From the NCBI GenBank assembly GCA_036732755.1, contig DAINBU010000073.1, positions 1-23,867 of the forward strand: a stretch of DNA of 23,867 nt, read 5' to 3'. The notes beneath the pieces are model-generated. The model was not told the DNA's origin. It saw only the letters and a list, made by a program, of their open reading frames with translations, and did no database searches. This stretch comes from DASRRB01 sp036732755. GTDB taxonomy: Bacteria; Planctomycetota; B15-G4; SIAN01. Each line of letters starts with the position of its first letter. Position 1 is the stretch's first letter. The position numbers were made by a program, and so were the translations under genes. Shown here piece after piece: positions 9,110-17,643 of the stretch.

Positions 9110-10648
9110 ATGGACGCCGACCTCCGACTGCGCCAGACGCGGCGCGCGCTCCTCGTCACGACCTCGCTCTGGCTCGCGACCACCGCGGGCGTCTTCGTGC
9201 GCTGGCACGGCGGCTCGCAGGCGTCGGCGGAGGAGCAGATGGGCGCGAACCCGCTCGCCGACCCCGCGCTCCGCGAGCAGGCGATCGCGCGCCTCGTCGA
9301 GAGCGGGACGAGCCTGTGGGACACCTTCCCCGACCCGGAGGTCGGCCGCGTCCTGCAGCCCAACATCAACCGCAAGGACGCCGGCAACGTCTCGGTCGTC
9401 ACCAACGAGCTCGGGCTGCGGGAGAAGCGCTTCGACCGGCCGAAGAAGACGGCGATGACGCGCGTCGTGCTCCTCGGCGACTCCTTCATCCTGGGCCAGA
9501 GCGTCGAGGCGAAGGACCGCCTCGGCGCGTTCCTCGCCGAGTACTTCACGGCGAACCAGGGCGTCAAGCGTCCGGTCGAGTGCCTCCACTTCGGGGAGAC
9601 CTGCTGGAACACGCTCGCGGAGACCTCCTACCTGAAGCGCTGCTTCTCGCTGGTCCAGCCCGACCTCGTGATCCTGCTGCTGATCCGCAACGACCTCGAG
9701 GACAACCCGAGCTCGCGCGGCTTCGGGGCGATCGGGCGCCACGACGCGCTCCACGGCGAGCGCGGCGAACCGGTCTTCCAGCAGCACACGCCGGCCGACG
9801 TCTTCCAGAAGAAGCCGGAGATCTGGTCCTACATCGGCTCGGGCCTCGACTGGGAGAGCCGGACGCGCTTCGAGGACGCGGGGGAGCGCGTGAAGAAGCT
9901 GTCCGACCTCGTCGAGCGCGGCGGCGGCCGCTTCCTCCTGGTCGACTACTACGTCGACAACCTCTTCGCCTCGCGACGCTTCATCACGTCGAAGCTGCGG
10001 CCCGAGCAGGTCTGCTACATCACGTCCGACCTCTCGCGCGCCGACGACAAGAAGTACAAGGTCGACAAGATCCACTGGAATCGCGCCGGCAACGAGCTGG
10101 TCGCCAAGGCGGTCTACGAGGTGATCCGCTCACGCAACTTCCTCCCGCAGCTCGAGCTGAAGGAGTGGCCCGAGGCGACCGCGGTCGCCAACGAGTGGCT
10201 GCCGCGCGGCGACGAGGAGGCGCTCGACGAGGACGAGCCGGTGTGGATGCTGCGCCGCCGCAGAATCGCCCCGGCGATCGAGTTCGGCAAGCTCGACGGC
10301 TACACCGCCGCGCAGATCACCGGCGGCGTGAACGCCGACCTGCACGCGGGCCCCTACGTCTCGCTGATCCTCGCCGAGGGCGACGCGACGAAGGTCACGG
10401 TCGCAGGCCGCGGGCTCGGGCGCCTCGAGCTCGACGGCACGACGGTCGAGGTCTGGGTCGAGGAGGCGAAGGTCGGCTCGTTCCGGATCCAGGGCGACGC
10501 GCCGATCCGCTTCGAGGCGGCGCTCCCGCCCGAGGTGACTGGGCGCAAGTACGCGACGGTGCGCCTGATCGCGGACGAATTCGCCTACTCGGCGAAGGAT
10601 TTCCGCCAGCACGTCGTCTTCGCGCTCGAGCGCGTCGCGTTCGAGTAA
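9110..10648 (+). CDS. Membrane-anchored SGNH/GDSL-type hydrolase, copy 2
   Basis: A 512-residue paralog of the preceding gene, collinear over its whole length; shared blocks include FPDPEVGRVLQP, NELGLRE, LLGDS, ECLHFG, SLVQPDLV, RNDLEDN, HGERGEP, HWNRAG and VWVEEA.VG. One hydrophobic segment at about 12-31 suggests a signal anchor. Catalytic-type residues are S125 (LLGDSFILG), G162 (HFGETCWN), N194 (LIRNDLEDN), D319 and H322 (DKIHWNRAG). Cysteines at 163-178 (ETCWN, KRCFS) are not in copy 1. The C-terminal beta domain is also conserved (AAQITGG, GPYVSLIL, FRQHVVFALERV). The start is ATG 9110 with only a weak purine stretch before it. The pair probably forms an operon; divergence between the copies suggests different substrates or a heterodimer. 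Confidence 0.85.
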   Translation: MDADLRLRQTRRALLVTTSLWLATTAGVFVRWHGGSQASAEEQMGANPLADPALREQAIARLVESGTSLWDTFPDPEVGRVLQPNINRKDAGNVSVVTNELGLREKRFDRPKKTAMTRVVLLGDSFILGQSVEAKDRLGAFLAEYFTANQGVKRPVECLHFGETCWNTLAETSYLKRCFSLVQPDLVILLLIRNDLEDNPSSRGFGAIGRHDALHGERGEPVFQQHTPADVFQKKPEIWSYIGSGLDWESRTRFEDAGERVKKLSDLVERGGGRFLLVDYYVDNLFASRRFITSKLRPEQVCYITSDLSRADDKKYKVDKIHWNRAGNELVAKAVYEVIRSRNFLPQLELKEWPEATAVANEWLPRGDEEALDEDEPVWMLRRRRIAPAIEFGKLDGYTAAQITGGVNADLHAGPYVSLILAEGDATKVTVAGRGLGRLELDGTTVEVWVEEAKVGSFRIQGDAPIRFEAALPPEVTGRKYATVRLIADEFAYSAKDFRQHVVFALERVAFE

Positions 10649-10871
10649 CCGCCCCGGTCGGTGCGCCGTGCGCAGCGCTGAATGGGTCGGTTGTCCTGAC
10701 TGGACATTCACAGTCTCGCGCTCGGCCACCGCCCCGGCGCGCAGACGCGTTTCCACGAACCCATTGACGCCTCACCTCGGCGGCATAGCCTGACTCCCGA
10801 CTTCGCTTCGGAGAGGCGGCCCCTCTCGGTCGAGAGCGCGGCCTCTTCTGATCTGATGGAAGGGGGAGCCG
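10649..10871 (+). promoter_or_regulatory. Regulatory region before the hydrolase-propeller gene
   Basis: This 223-nt gap marks the change from very high to lower GC. TTGACG (10764-10769), 16 bases, then TAGCCT (10786-10791) is a plausible sigma-70 promoter with a good -35 and a poor -10. Upstream lies TGTCC-TGACT-GGACA (10692-10706), a small inverted repeat that could be an operator or hairpin. The leader holds GAGAGG/CCTCTC (10811-10816, 10822-10827), a 6-bp hairpin. The downstream start has a strong GGGGGAG at 10862-10868. No gene is seen in it. Confidence 0.4.
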
Positions 10872-13800
10872 ATGAAGGCCTCGACCTGCGGAATGCGATT
10901 CGATGAAGCACTCAAGTTGTCGCAGTGCCTGTGCGCTATTCGGGATCGCGTCTTCGCGTTCACCATCATCGCGCTCGTCATTTGGCACGTTGATGCAGCC
11001 TGTCAGACGGCGGTGAACACCTACATGGTTAATGATGGAAACAACGGGACGTTTGACCAGTCGAATGGAGAATTCGCGCCAGACCTGGGCGGATACCTTC
11101 CATTTAGTCGGTACTCAGAGACGTCCCACTACTACGCAATGAATGGCGTCTGGAACTTTAACAACGCATTCCCAGGTCGCACGTTCCTGGACGAAATGTT
11201 CCTCAACATGACGGACCTCCGCCAACTCGACGCAGACATCAAAGCGGCGACCCCGTCGACGGTGCAGCGCATCTTGCCGTTCCCGTCGAATGTCGCCTTC
11301 CTCGAGTCAGGCACCAATCCCGTCGATGCGATGACCTGGTGGAATCAGCCGTTCCGGATGTGGCGCTATCGGATCAACGGCGCTCCAATGCTGATTTGCG
11401 TGAAGTTGAACTCGCTGGGCGGCACGCCGCAGCCAGCGAATCCGGCGAAGATCCTGTTCAGGAACTACGCGGAGCACTCCTCCTCCTTTGGTTCGAACAA
11501 GAATCGCTTCGTGACAACTGCAGAGTTCTTCCAGGAATTCCATGAACCCGATCCTGAGGCAGGTTGGTCCGGCGGCAGTACGCCAGTGCTTGGAATCGAG
11601 GAGCAGGCGCTCGCCGCAGGTGACGTCGTAGTTTCCTGTCAGGAAGCCTACTCAGAGAGCATCTGGTTTGCGCTTCAACGAACCCAGGAAGCTGAGGAGT
11701 TCGTCCGAAACCAGTTCATCCCGACGACGCTCGGAGTAGGCGTCGGTTATTCGTTCTTGTACGGTGGATCCTGGGGAGGAGTCGTGTCGGCGATCTTCGC
11801 CTTGCTCCAACCGAAAATCTATGCCGCGTCCACCAGTTGGACAGTCAGCGACATGGGCTACGCCATCGGTGACAGGCCGGAACTGGTCAACTTTCAATTC
11901 GGCGCACTCGGAATGCTCCCACCTTCGAGCACGGCGTTGGACGTACGGTCGGCGGAGATCAATGCTCTGGTTGACATGCTCGGGATTCGATTCGATGGAA
12001 CGCCCGCTGGTCAGTGGGACGTGGCCGCCTTGTCGTCCAATCGCCGAGGCGATCTTGGAGTCAAGGTCTACGGACTCGCACACAATGAGGATCCGCTGTA
12101 CAACGGTTTTTGGTCACTCGATGATTCGTCCATCAATCCAAAGTTCGAGGGTCATCTGCGAAAGTTCATGGAGCACGGTGCGGCATGGGGCGTTGTGCCC
12201 GGGAAGAACGAATACGCCTTTTACGGCGGCAACGAATGGTCCAACATCACAAGTAATGCCTCAACGGCGACGAACAACGTCAGTCTGATTCCTGCCGCCC
12301 TGGCACCTACCGGTTCGACGCCCGTCTACCCCGACCCCTATTCACATACGTTGCGTCACGATTCGCACCTGTCGTCCAATGTCGCCTTCCTGACACCGCT
12401 CGACCTTGGTCCTGCCGGACATCCCAATCAGGCGTCGAGCATCAAGACTCTCGGTCAAGGCGTCTGGCCTGGATATCGCGACTCGATGCGCGTCGCTGAT
12501 GTCGACGGCGATAGCAGGCCAGAAATCGTCTTCGGAAATCTAGACGGCTTCGTGCACGATCTTGAGTTCAACAACGATGCCAACGACATGTTCCGATTGA
12601 CCGACCAATTCAAAAGCAACTACCTCGGGCGCGGAGTCTTCTCAAGCGCTGGCGCTGGGCAGGGAACTGGTTCGAAGGGATACTTCGCGAACTCGCGAGG
12701 TCAGGTATGGAAAATGACCTACAACGGCGGAATCACAATCGACCCGACGCCATTCATCACCGCAGACGGATCTTTTACATACGATGGAGAAGTGCCGTAT
12801 CTATTCGTTGGGAACTTTGATACATCGAGTCCGGACAAAGAGCTTTTCCTACTGAACCGGTTTCTCGATTGGTCGCTTTTCAGCACGACCGACGGAAGTC
12901 ACTTGAGCAGGGGTCGACTGCTTCGCAATACCCACGCAATCGGTGCAGGACAGGCGGCGCAGTTGGACATCACGAACGATGTGGATCTTGAGTTGCTCGT
13001 TCCCGCCGCCGATGGTCATGTTTGGTTGCTTGATCCTGCGAACGGGTTTCCTCCAAACTTTAAGCCGTTACCATACATCTCGACCTTCACTACTGGAACG
13101 GGAAACCCCCGCGCCCTGTATCGTATCGACGCTGCGAACTTTGGTTCAACGAATAGCCCAACACATATCTTGATATTTGGTAGGAACGACGACCTCAATG
13201 ATAGCAATCCTGCGGTTTCGACGAACGTAATGATGTTATATACTGCCGGCAGTACGCCAGCCTTCGTCGGAGAGGGTTTGGCCGATCCCGGCGACGCATT
13301 CAGTACCTCGATGTCGTTCGCGTGGACCATCCCGCCAGTGAACGGAGCAAGCTACGCCGAATTCGTCGTGAGCGGTGGGTCGGAGTTGTACAAGTACCAA
13401 GTAACGACAAGCGGCGTCTTCACGTGTACTGGTTCTTGCCCGATGGTGTCGTTCAATCCTGAATACGGTAATCCGAATGCGGTTACTTCCATCGTTACGA
13501 CACCGATCGGCGGCACGGTCGTCTTCATTGTCGTTGCGCTCGGCAACGGCCGGGTTTTCGTTCTCGATTCCAATCTCCAATTCGTGCGCAACTCCGATCG
13601 CGAGGCAGCTGGTTTGTCGAATCCGACGTCGTGGATCTCGAATCGGTCGCTCGGGCACTGCATGACGACGGACCTGGCTCAGGCGAGTGACGGTGTGGAT
13701 GCGGATCTCTATTTCGCCGACTACAGCAATCCGTTTCGCGTTGTCAGTGGCACGAATAAATACCGCCTTGGTCGACTGCACCTTCCGATCGGATCGACAC

Positions 13801-14954
13801 CCGCGAGTTGGGTACCGTACGTCTCGGACGTGATCAATCCTGCGGTGGAAGATCAGTTCCGCGGCGCGAATCGAACGCTTCTGTACCGGGACATCGACGG
13901 TGACGGTCAGCGCGAGACCCGCGTACTCGCCGAAACTGGGACCGCGTACAAGGACCCTGCAACCGGGATCGTTCGGGAATTCTGCACATTCTCGTACGCG
14001 GCCGATTTCAACTACGACGCGACCCTTGGAAGTCCGTACTCGGGGCGATACTGGAAGGGGGGGAACGTCTTTGAGTATTTCCAACCCAATGCCCAGTCTT
14101 CGACGTCGACTTACAACTACCTGGGCGGTTTCAACGTGCCTCGGGATACTTCCACGCCATTCGAAGACTTCTCCGGTAGCGACTGGTGGTATCCGAAGAC
14201 GGGCATACGGCTCAGCGGGCAAATCAGCAACTACTCACAATCTGCGCTGTCCTTTCAGTTCGGTACGTCGATGAAAACCGCGATGATCCGTCCGTTCCTT
14301 CCTCCGACCACGGCCGCGGTACCTCACGTGGTCGTCGGGACGAATGGCGGGATGGTCTACGCGATCCGTCCCGGCCCGCAACCTTCATCCCGGGGACTGT
14401 GCAGTTCGCAGCTCGGCTATGCGTCTCCCTGCCTCGGAATGTACGTGATCGGCATGGATGTCGGCGACCTCGACGGCGACCCGGACGACGAGATCGTCGT
14501 CGGAGAGTGGATCGACAAGGGCACTTACGTTGATTGGCTCGCGAGCAAGCAACCAAGTGGGAGCAAGACCAAGAACCGCGCGCCCTTGCGCATCCTCGAT
14601 CCCGTGCTACCGACGGGCGGCACTGGAGCCTTCAATGTGACCAGCCTTTACGGTGATGACTTGCTTGGTGCAGGAAACGGCCTCGGCGCCGGAGTCACGG
14701 GCGTCAAGATTGACGACGTGAACCACGATGGTGTCCCGGAGATGTGGTGTTCGGACGCCATAGGTCACATCTATCTCTTCCGGAAGACCGGTTCGAGTTG
14801 GGGCTGCTTCTATCGGTCGACGGACCTCGGTGCATGTCCGGGACTGTACAATCAGATTTTCGTGATGAAGGACTCGAATCACAAGACAACCAAGCTGATC
14901 CTGGTGTCATCGGGGTACGTGATGGCGTTCGTTGTTGATCCGACGCTGTTATGA
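10872..14954 (+). CDS. Secreted alpha/beta-hydrolase fused to FG-GAP/VCBS-like repeats
   Basis: A 1360-residue exported protein. ATG 10872 has a strong GGGGGAG three bases upstream; ATG 10893 is an alternative. A hydrophobic stretch at 28-40 (FAFTIIALVIWHV) followed by DAACQTA looks like a signal peptide. Residues about 150-510 contain a hydrolase nucleophile elbow, YGGSWGG (S300), similar to the GxSxGG of S9 prolyl-oligopeptidase-like enzymes. D407 in LAHNEDP is a plausible acid and H496 or H499 in RHDSHL the base (inference). From 540 to the end come spaced propeller-type repeats with Ca-binding loops: DVDGDSRPEIVFG (543-555), DITNDVDLELLVP (699-711), DIDGDGQRETRVL (1007-1019), DLDGDPDDEIVVG (1199-1211) and DVNHDGVPEMW (1282-1292). 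Cysteines are frequent in the late part. The next gene starts in an ATGA overlap. The substrate is unknown; peptidase, esterase or polymer depolymerase are all possible. Confidence 0.82.
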   Translation: MKASTCGMRFDEALKLSQCLCAIRDRVFAFTIIALVIWHVDAACQTAVNTYMVNDGNNGTFDQSNGEFAPDLGGYLPFSRYSETSHYYAMNGVWNFNNAFPGRTFLDEMFLNMTDLRQLDADIKAATPSTVQRILPFPSNVAFLESGTNPVDAMTWWNQPFRMWRYRINGAPMLICVKLNSLGGTPQPANPAKILFRNYAEHSSSFGSNKNRFVTTAEFFQEFHEPDPEAGWSGGSTPVLGIEEQALAAGDVVVSCQEAYSESIWFALQRTQEAEEFVRNQFIPTTLGVGVGYSFLYGGSWGGVVSAIFALLQPKIYAASTSWTVSDMGYAIGDRPELVNFQFGALGMLPPSSTALDVRSAEINALVDMLGIRFDGTPAGQWDVAALSSNRRGDLGVKVYGLAHNEDPLYNGFWSLDDSSINPKFEGHLRKFMEHGAAWGVVPGKNEYAFYGGNEWSNITSNASTATNNVSLIPAALAPTGSTPVYPDPYSHTLRHDSHLSSNVAFLTPLDLGPAGHPNQASSIKTLGQGVWPGYRDSMRVADVDGDSRPEIVFGNLDGFVHDLEFNNDANDMFRLTDQFKSNYLGRGVFSSAGAGQGTGSKGYFANSRGQVWKMTYNGGITIDPTPFITADGSFTYDGEVPYLFVGNFDTSSPDKELFLLNRFLDWSLFSTTDGSHLSRGRLLRNTHAIGAGQAAQLDITNDVDLELLVPAADGHVWLLDPANGFPPNFKPLPYISTFTTGTGNPRALYRIDAANFGSTNSPTHILIFGRNDDLNDSNPAVSTNVMMLYTAGSTPAFVGEGLADPGDAFSTSMSFAWTIPPVNGASYAEFVVSGGSELYKYQVTTSGVFTCTGSCPMVSFNPEYGNPNAVTSIVTTPIGGTVVFIVVALGNGRVFVLDSNLQFVRNSDREAAGLSNPTSWISNRSLGHCMTTDLAQASDGVDADLYFADYSNPFRVVSGTNKYRLGRLHLPIGSTPASWVPYVSDVINPAVEDQFRGANRTLLYRDIDGDGQRETRVLAETGTAYKDPATGIVREFCTFSYAADFNYDATLGSPYSGRYWKGGNVFEYFQPNAQSSTSTYNYLGGFNVPRDTSTPFEDFSGSDWWYPKTGIRLSGQISNYSQSALSFQFGTSMKTAMIRPFLPPTTAAVPHVVVGTNGGMVYAIRPGPQPSSRGLCSSQLGYASPCLGMYVIGMDVGDLDGDPDDEIVVGEWIDKGTYVDWLASKQPSGSKTKNRAPLRILDPVLPTGGTGAFNVTSLYGDDLLGAGNGLGAGVTGVKIDDVNHDGVPEMWCSDAIGHIYLFRKTGSSWGCFYRSTDLGACPGLYNQIFVMKDSNHKTTKLILVSSGYVMAFVVDPTLL

Positions 14955-14983
14955 GAAAACAGATTCCAAGAGGGATGCGTGCC

Positions 14984-16582
14984 ATGAAAAGAACTGACTC
15001 CTTCTGGCATTTCACGAGCTCGGTCGCCATCGTCGTCGCGTGTCACGCGCCGTCCACCCGAGGGCAAGGTGTCTTGCTGAGATGGGACGGTGATCACTCG
15101 GCGGACGGGCTCGGGTCTTCGATTTCCGCTCTTCCTGATGTTACCGCGGATGGTGTTCCTGAAATCCTGGTCGGAGTCATTAATGACGACTGTGGAGGAA
15201 CGGACTTCGGCGGTTCGTACGTCTACTCGGGAAAGGACGGGACGACATCTTTCGTCGAATGTGGAACAGGGATCAAGGATGTCGGCGAAGGATTCGGCAG
15301 ATCCGTGTCCGGCGTCGTAGATGTCGACGGCGACGGCACTGCGGATTGGATCGTTGGCGGATACGGCTACATCTCCAGCCTGGGAGCGGGAACTGGAAGA
15401 GTATGTGTCTACTTGGGAAAGAGTGGCGCATTCTTGTATCAAGTGGAGGGGGAGCAGATCGGAAACGGCTTCGGCTGGTCGGTCGCTGGATTGGGGGACG
15501 TCGACGGCGACGGCCGCGGGGACTTTGTTGCGTGTGCGCCGTACTTCTCGAACACGACTCCATCCAACATCGGTCGCGCCTACGTGTTCTCGGGAGCAAC
15601 CGGCACGCGAATCCGTTTCCACGAGGGCGAACATGAGTACGACCTGTTCGGATGGAATTGCGCCGGCCTTGGAGACGTGGACGCTGACGGCGTTCCCGAC
15701 TACGCGGTGATGGCCGTCCTCAACTTCTCGATCGGCGCGGTGGGAGCGGTCTACGTCTATTCCGGCGCCTCGGGAAACGCTCTGTACAAGTGGACAGGGG
15801 ACAGCGCCACGTTCAACTTCGGCTACGGTCTCGAAGGTCACCTGGACTGGAACGGCGACGGCTACGGAGACGTCCTCGTCGGAGCTCCCGGCGGGCTCTC
15901 CACCGATGGCGATGTGTTTATCTATTCCGGCAAGGACGGCACGACGCTCGCCAATGTCAAAGGTGAGGATGCCGGCGTCCAGTTCGGGTACTCCATCGCC
16001 AATGTCGGCGACATGGATGGCGACGGTTACGCCGAGATCCTGGTCGGCGAGCCGCTGAACAGCGAGCTCGACACGTTCAGCGGCCGCGCCACGCTCCTCT
16101 CCGGCCGTACGCTGCGTCGGCTGTATCACTTCTACGGCGCCGGCGTGTCCGACGTCATGTTCGGACTCCGCGTCGCGGGGGGCCAGGACTACAACGGCGA
16201 TGGCATCCCCGACGTGCTGATCAGCGAACCATGGCCCAATTCCCAGGGTCCCATCGGCGGCCGCGTGACCCTGTTCGCCGGCAACGATCTGTTCCTCCAA
16301 GCGATCCCGAATTCGGTCACTGCGAACGACACGATTCGGATCTCGACTCGCGGCGGCCCTCCGGGCGTCCTCTCGGTGCTCGTTATTACAGGGGTGAATG
16401 GCGCGCCATACTTCCTGCCGATCAAGGTGGACACGCTCGACGCCAATGGCGAGATGGGAATGAAGACCACGGTTCCCTCGGGCCTGGCAGGCGCCACGGT
16501 CACGCTGCAGTCGTTCGCGCAGCACGCCGCCGGCAAGAAGGGTTACATCGACAGCGATCGGGAAACAGTGACGATTCACTGA
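14984..16582 (+). CDS. Secreted seven-bladed FG-GAP (integrin-alpha-like) propeller protein
   Basis: The frame opens at ATG 14951, overlapping the previous stop as ATGA, but no Shine-Dalgarno precedes that codon. ATG 14984 has AAGAGGG at 14968-14974 and begins directly with a signal-peptide-like KRTDSFWHFTSSVAIVVACHA, so it is preferred; ATG 14975 is also possible. Numbered from 14951, the protein carries exactly seven FG-GAP units of the type GxSVxGLGDVDGDGxxDxxVG, at about 55, 116, 175, 234, 291, 346 and 405, each with a DxDxDG-like Ca loop. That is the number needed to close an integrin-type beta-propeller. About 90 residues of beta-rich tail follow. It is a binding or scaffold domain with no visible catalytic motif, probably co-expressed with the hydrolase fusion. 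The ligand is unknown. Confidence 0.88.
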   Translation: MKRTDSFWHFTSSVAIVVACHAPSTRGQGVLLRWDGDHSADGLGSSISALPDVTADGVPEILVGVINDDCGGTDFGGSYVYSGKDGTTSFVECGTGIKDVGEGFGRSVSGVVDVDGDGTADWIVGGYGYISSLGAGTGRVCVYLGKSGAFLYQVEGEQIGNGFGWSVAGLGDVDGDGRGDFVACAPYFSNTTPSNIGRAYVFSGATGTRIRFHEGEHEYDLFGWNCAGLGDVDADGVPDYAVMAVLNFSIGAVGAVYVYSGASGNALYKWTGDSATFNFGYGLEGHLDWNGDGYGDVLVGAPGGLSTDGDVFIYSGKDGTTLANVKGEDAGVQFGYSIANVGDMDGDGYAEILVGEPLNSELDTFSGRATLLSGRTLRRLYHFYGAGVSDVMFGLRVAGGQDYNGDGIPDVLISEPWPNSQGPIGGRVTLFAGNDLFLQAIPNSVTANDTIRISTRGGPPGVLSVLVITGVNGAPYFLPIKVDTLDANGEMGMKTTVPSGLAGATVTLQSFAQHAAGKKGYIDSDRETVTIH

Positions 16583-16610
16583 GCGAGCATGGTGCGCTCG
16601 TGCGTCAGTG
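16577..16610. terminator. Bidirectional inverted repeat between convergent genes
   Basis: CACTGA (16577-16582) pairs with TCAGTG (16605-16610), and inside it CGAGC (16584-16588) pairs with GCTCG (16596-16600) around a 7-nt loop. The outer arms contain both stop codons: TGA of the propeller gene and TCA (TGA on the minus strand) of etfA. The gap between the genes is only 22 bases. This fits a shared bidirectional terminator, although no T-tracts flank it. Confidence 0.6.
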
Positions 16611-17588
16611 CCCCGCGCGGAGCGCCTTCGCCTGCTCGGTGAGGGCGGGCAGGACCTCGTCGACGTCGCCGACGATTCCGTAGTCGGCGACCTTGAAGAT
16701 CGGCGCCTCGCGGTCCTTGTTGATGGCGACGATCGTGCGCGCGGTGCGCATGCCGGCGAGGTGCTGGATCGCGCCCGAGATGCCGCACGCGACGTAGAGC
16801 TTGGGGGCGACCGTCTTGCCGGTCTGGCCGACCTGCTCGCCGTGCGGGCGCCAGCCGGCGTCGACCACCGCGCGCGACGCGCCGACCGCTCCGCCGAGCG
16901 CGGCGGCGAGCGGCTCGATCAGCTTCGCGAAGTTCTCCGGCGTCTTGAGGCCGCGGCCGCCCGAGACGATCACCTCCGCCTCGGTGAGCTCGAGCTTGCC
17001 GCCGCCCGCGTCGACGCGGCCGGTCCGCCGCGCGCACTGCGCGGGCGCGGCCGCCGCCGCGATCGCCTCGACGCGCGTCGTCTTGCCGGCGACCTTCGTC
17101 GCCGCGAAGACGTTCGGGCGCAGGCTCGCGAGCGCCGGCGTCGCCTTGAAGGCGACCGTGAGGATCGCCTTGCCGGCGTAGACCGGGCGGCGCGCCCGGA
17201 AGGCGCCGTTCGCGAAGGAGAGCGCGACGCAGTCGCTCGCCGGGCTCGACGAGAGCAGCGCCCCGAGGCGCCCAAGCAGGTCGCGCGCAAACGAGGTCGC
17301 GCCGATCAGCAGGAGTGCGGCGCCCTTCGCCCGAGCGACCGCGGCGAGCGCCGCCGCGTACGCCTCGCCCGAGTAGCTCGCGACCGACGCTCCCTCGATC
17401 GCGCCCGCGCTCTCGACGCCGAACGGCGCGAGCGCCGCCGCGGCCGCCGCCGCGCCCGGCCCGATCGTGAGCGCGACCACCGGCAGGCCGCTCGCCTGCC
17501 CGAAGCGCAGCGCCTCGCTCGCGACCTCTCCCGCGACCTTCTTCAGCTTCCCCTCGGACTGCTCGCACACGGCCAGGATGCAGGACAT
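16605..17588 (-). CDS. etfA: Electron transfer flavoprotein, alpha subunit
   Basis: EtfA, with EtfB, carries electrons from acyl-CoA and other dehydrogenases to ETF-quinone oxidoreductase; the alpha subunit holds the FAD. The 327 residues are typical. The C-terminal FAD domain shows SGGRGLK (209-215), GQTGKTVAPKLYVACGISG (254-272) followed by AIQHLAGM, AINKDREAPIF and ADYGIVGD (301-308). The N-terminal half starts ILAVCEQSEGKL as in the family. The start is ATG 17588 with CGGAGC (minus strand) seven bases upstream. It lies 55 bases after etfB, in the usual etfB-etfA order. No dehydrogenase gene is adjacent in the window. Confidence 0.96.
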   Translation of the reverse strand: MSCILAVCEQSEGKLKKVAGEVASEALRFGQASGLPVVALTIGPGAAAAAAALAPFGVESAGAIEGASVASYSGEAYAAALAAVARAKGAALLLIGATSFARDLLGRLGALLSSSPASDCVALSFANGAFRARRPVYAGKAILTVAFKATPALASLRPNVFAATKVAGKTTRVEAIAAAAAPAQCARRTGRVDAGGGKLELTEAEVIVSGGRGLKTPENFAKLIEPLAAALGGAVGASRAVVDAGWRPHGEQVGQTGKTVAPKLYVACGISGAIQHLAGMRTARTIVAINKDREAPIFKVADYGIVGDVDEVLPALTEQAKALRAGH

Positions 17589-17643
17589 CGATCGGCTCCG
17601 GTTCGGATTCGTGCGTCTCGGGATCGGGCGGGCGCGCCGCGGC

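Noticed and set aside
14879..16579. A 566-codon open frame on the minus strand opposite the seven-blade propeller gene
   Set aside because: Its product has no recognisable motif and is Arg/Asp/Val-rich in a way expected from antisense of DGDG-type repeats. The plus-strand frame has clear FG-GAP repeats and a signal peptide.
10649..16600. The lower-GC stretch as a prophage or transposon
   Set aside because: No integrase, transposase, att-like direct repeats or tRNA are seen at either border; only composition points to transfer.
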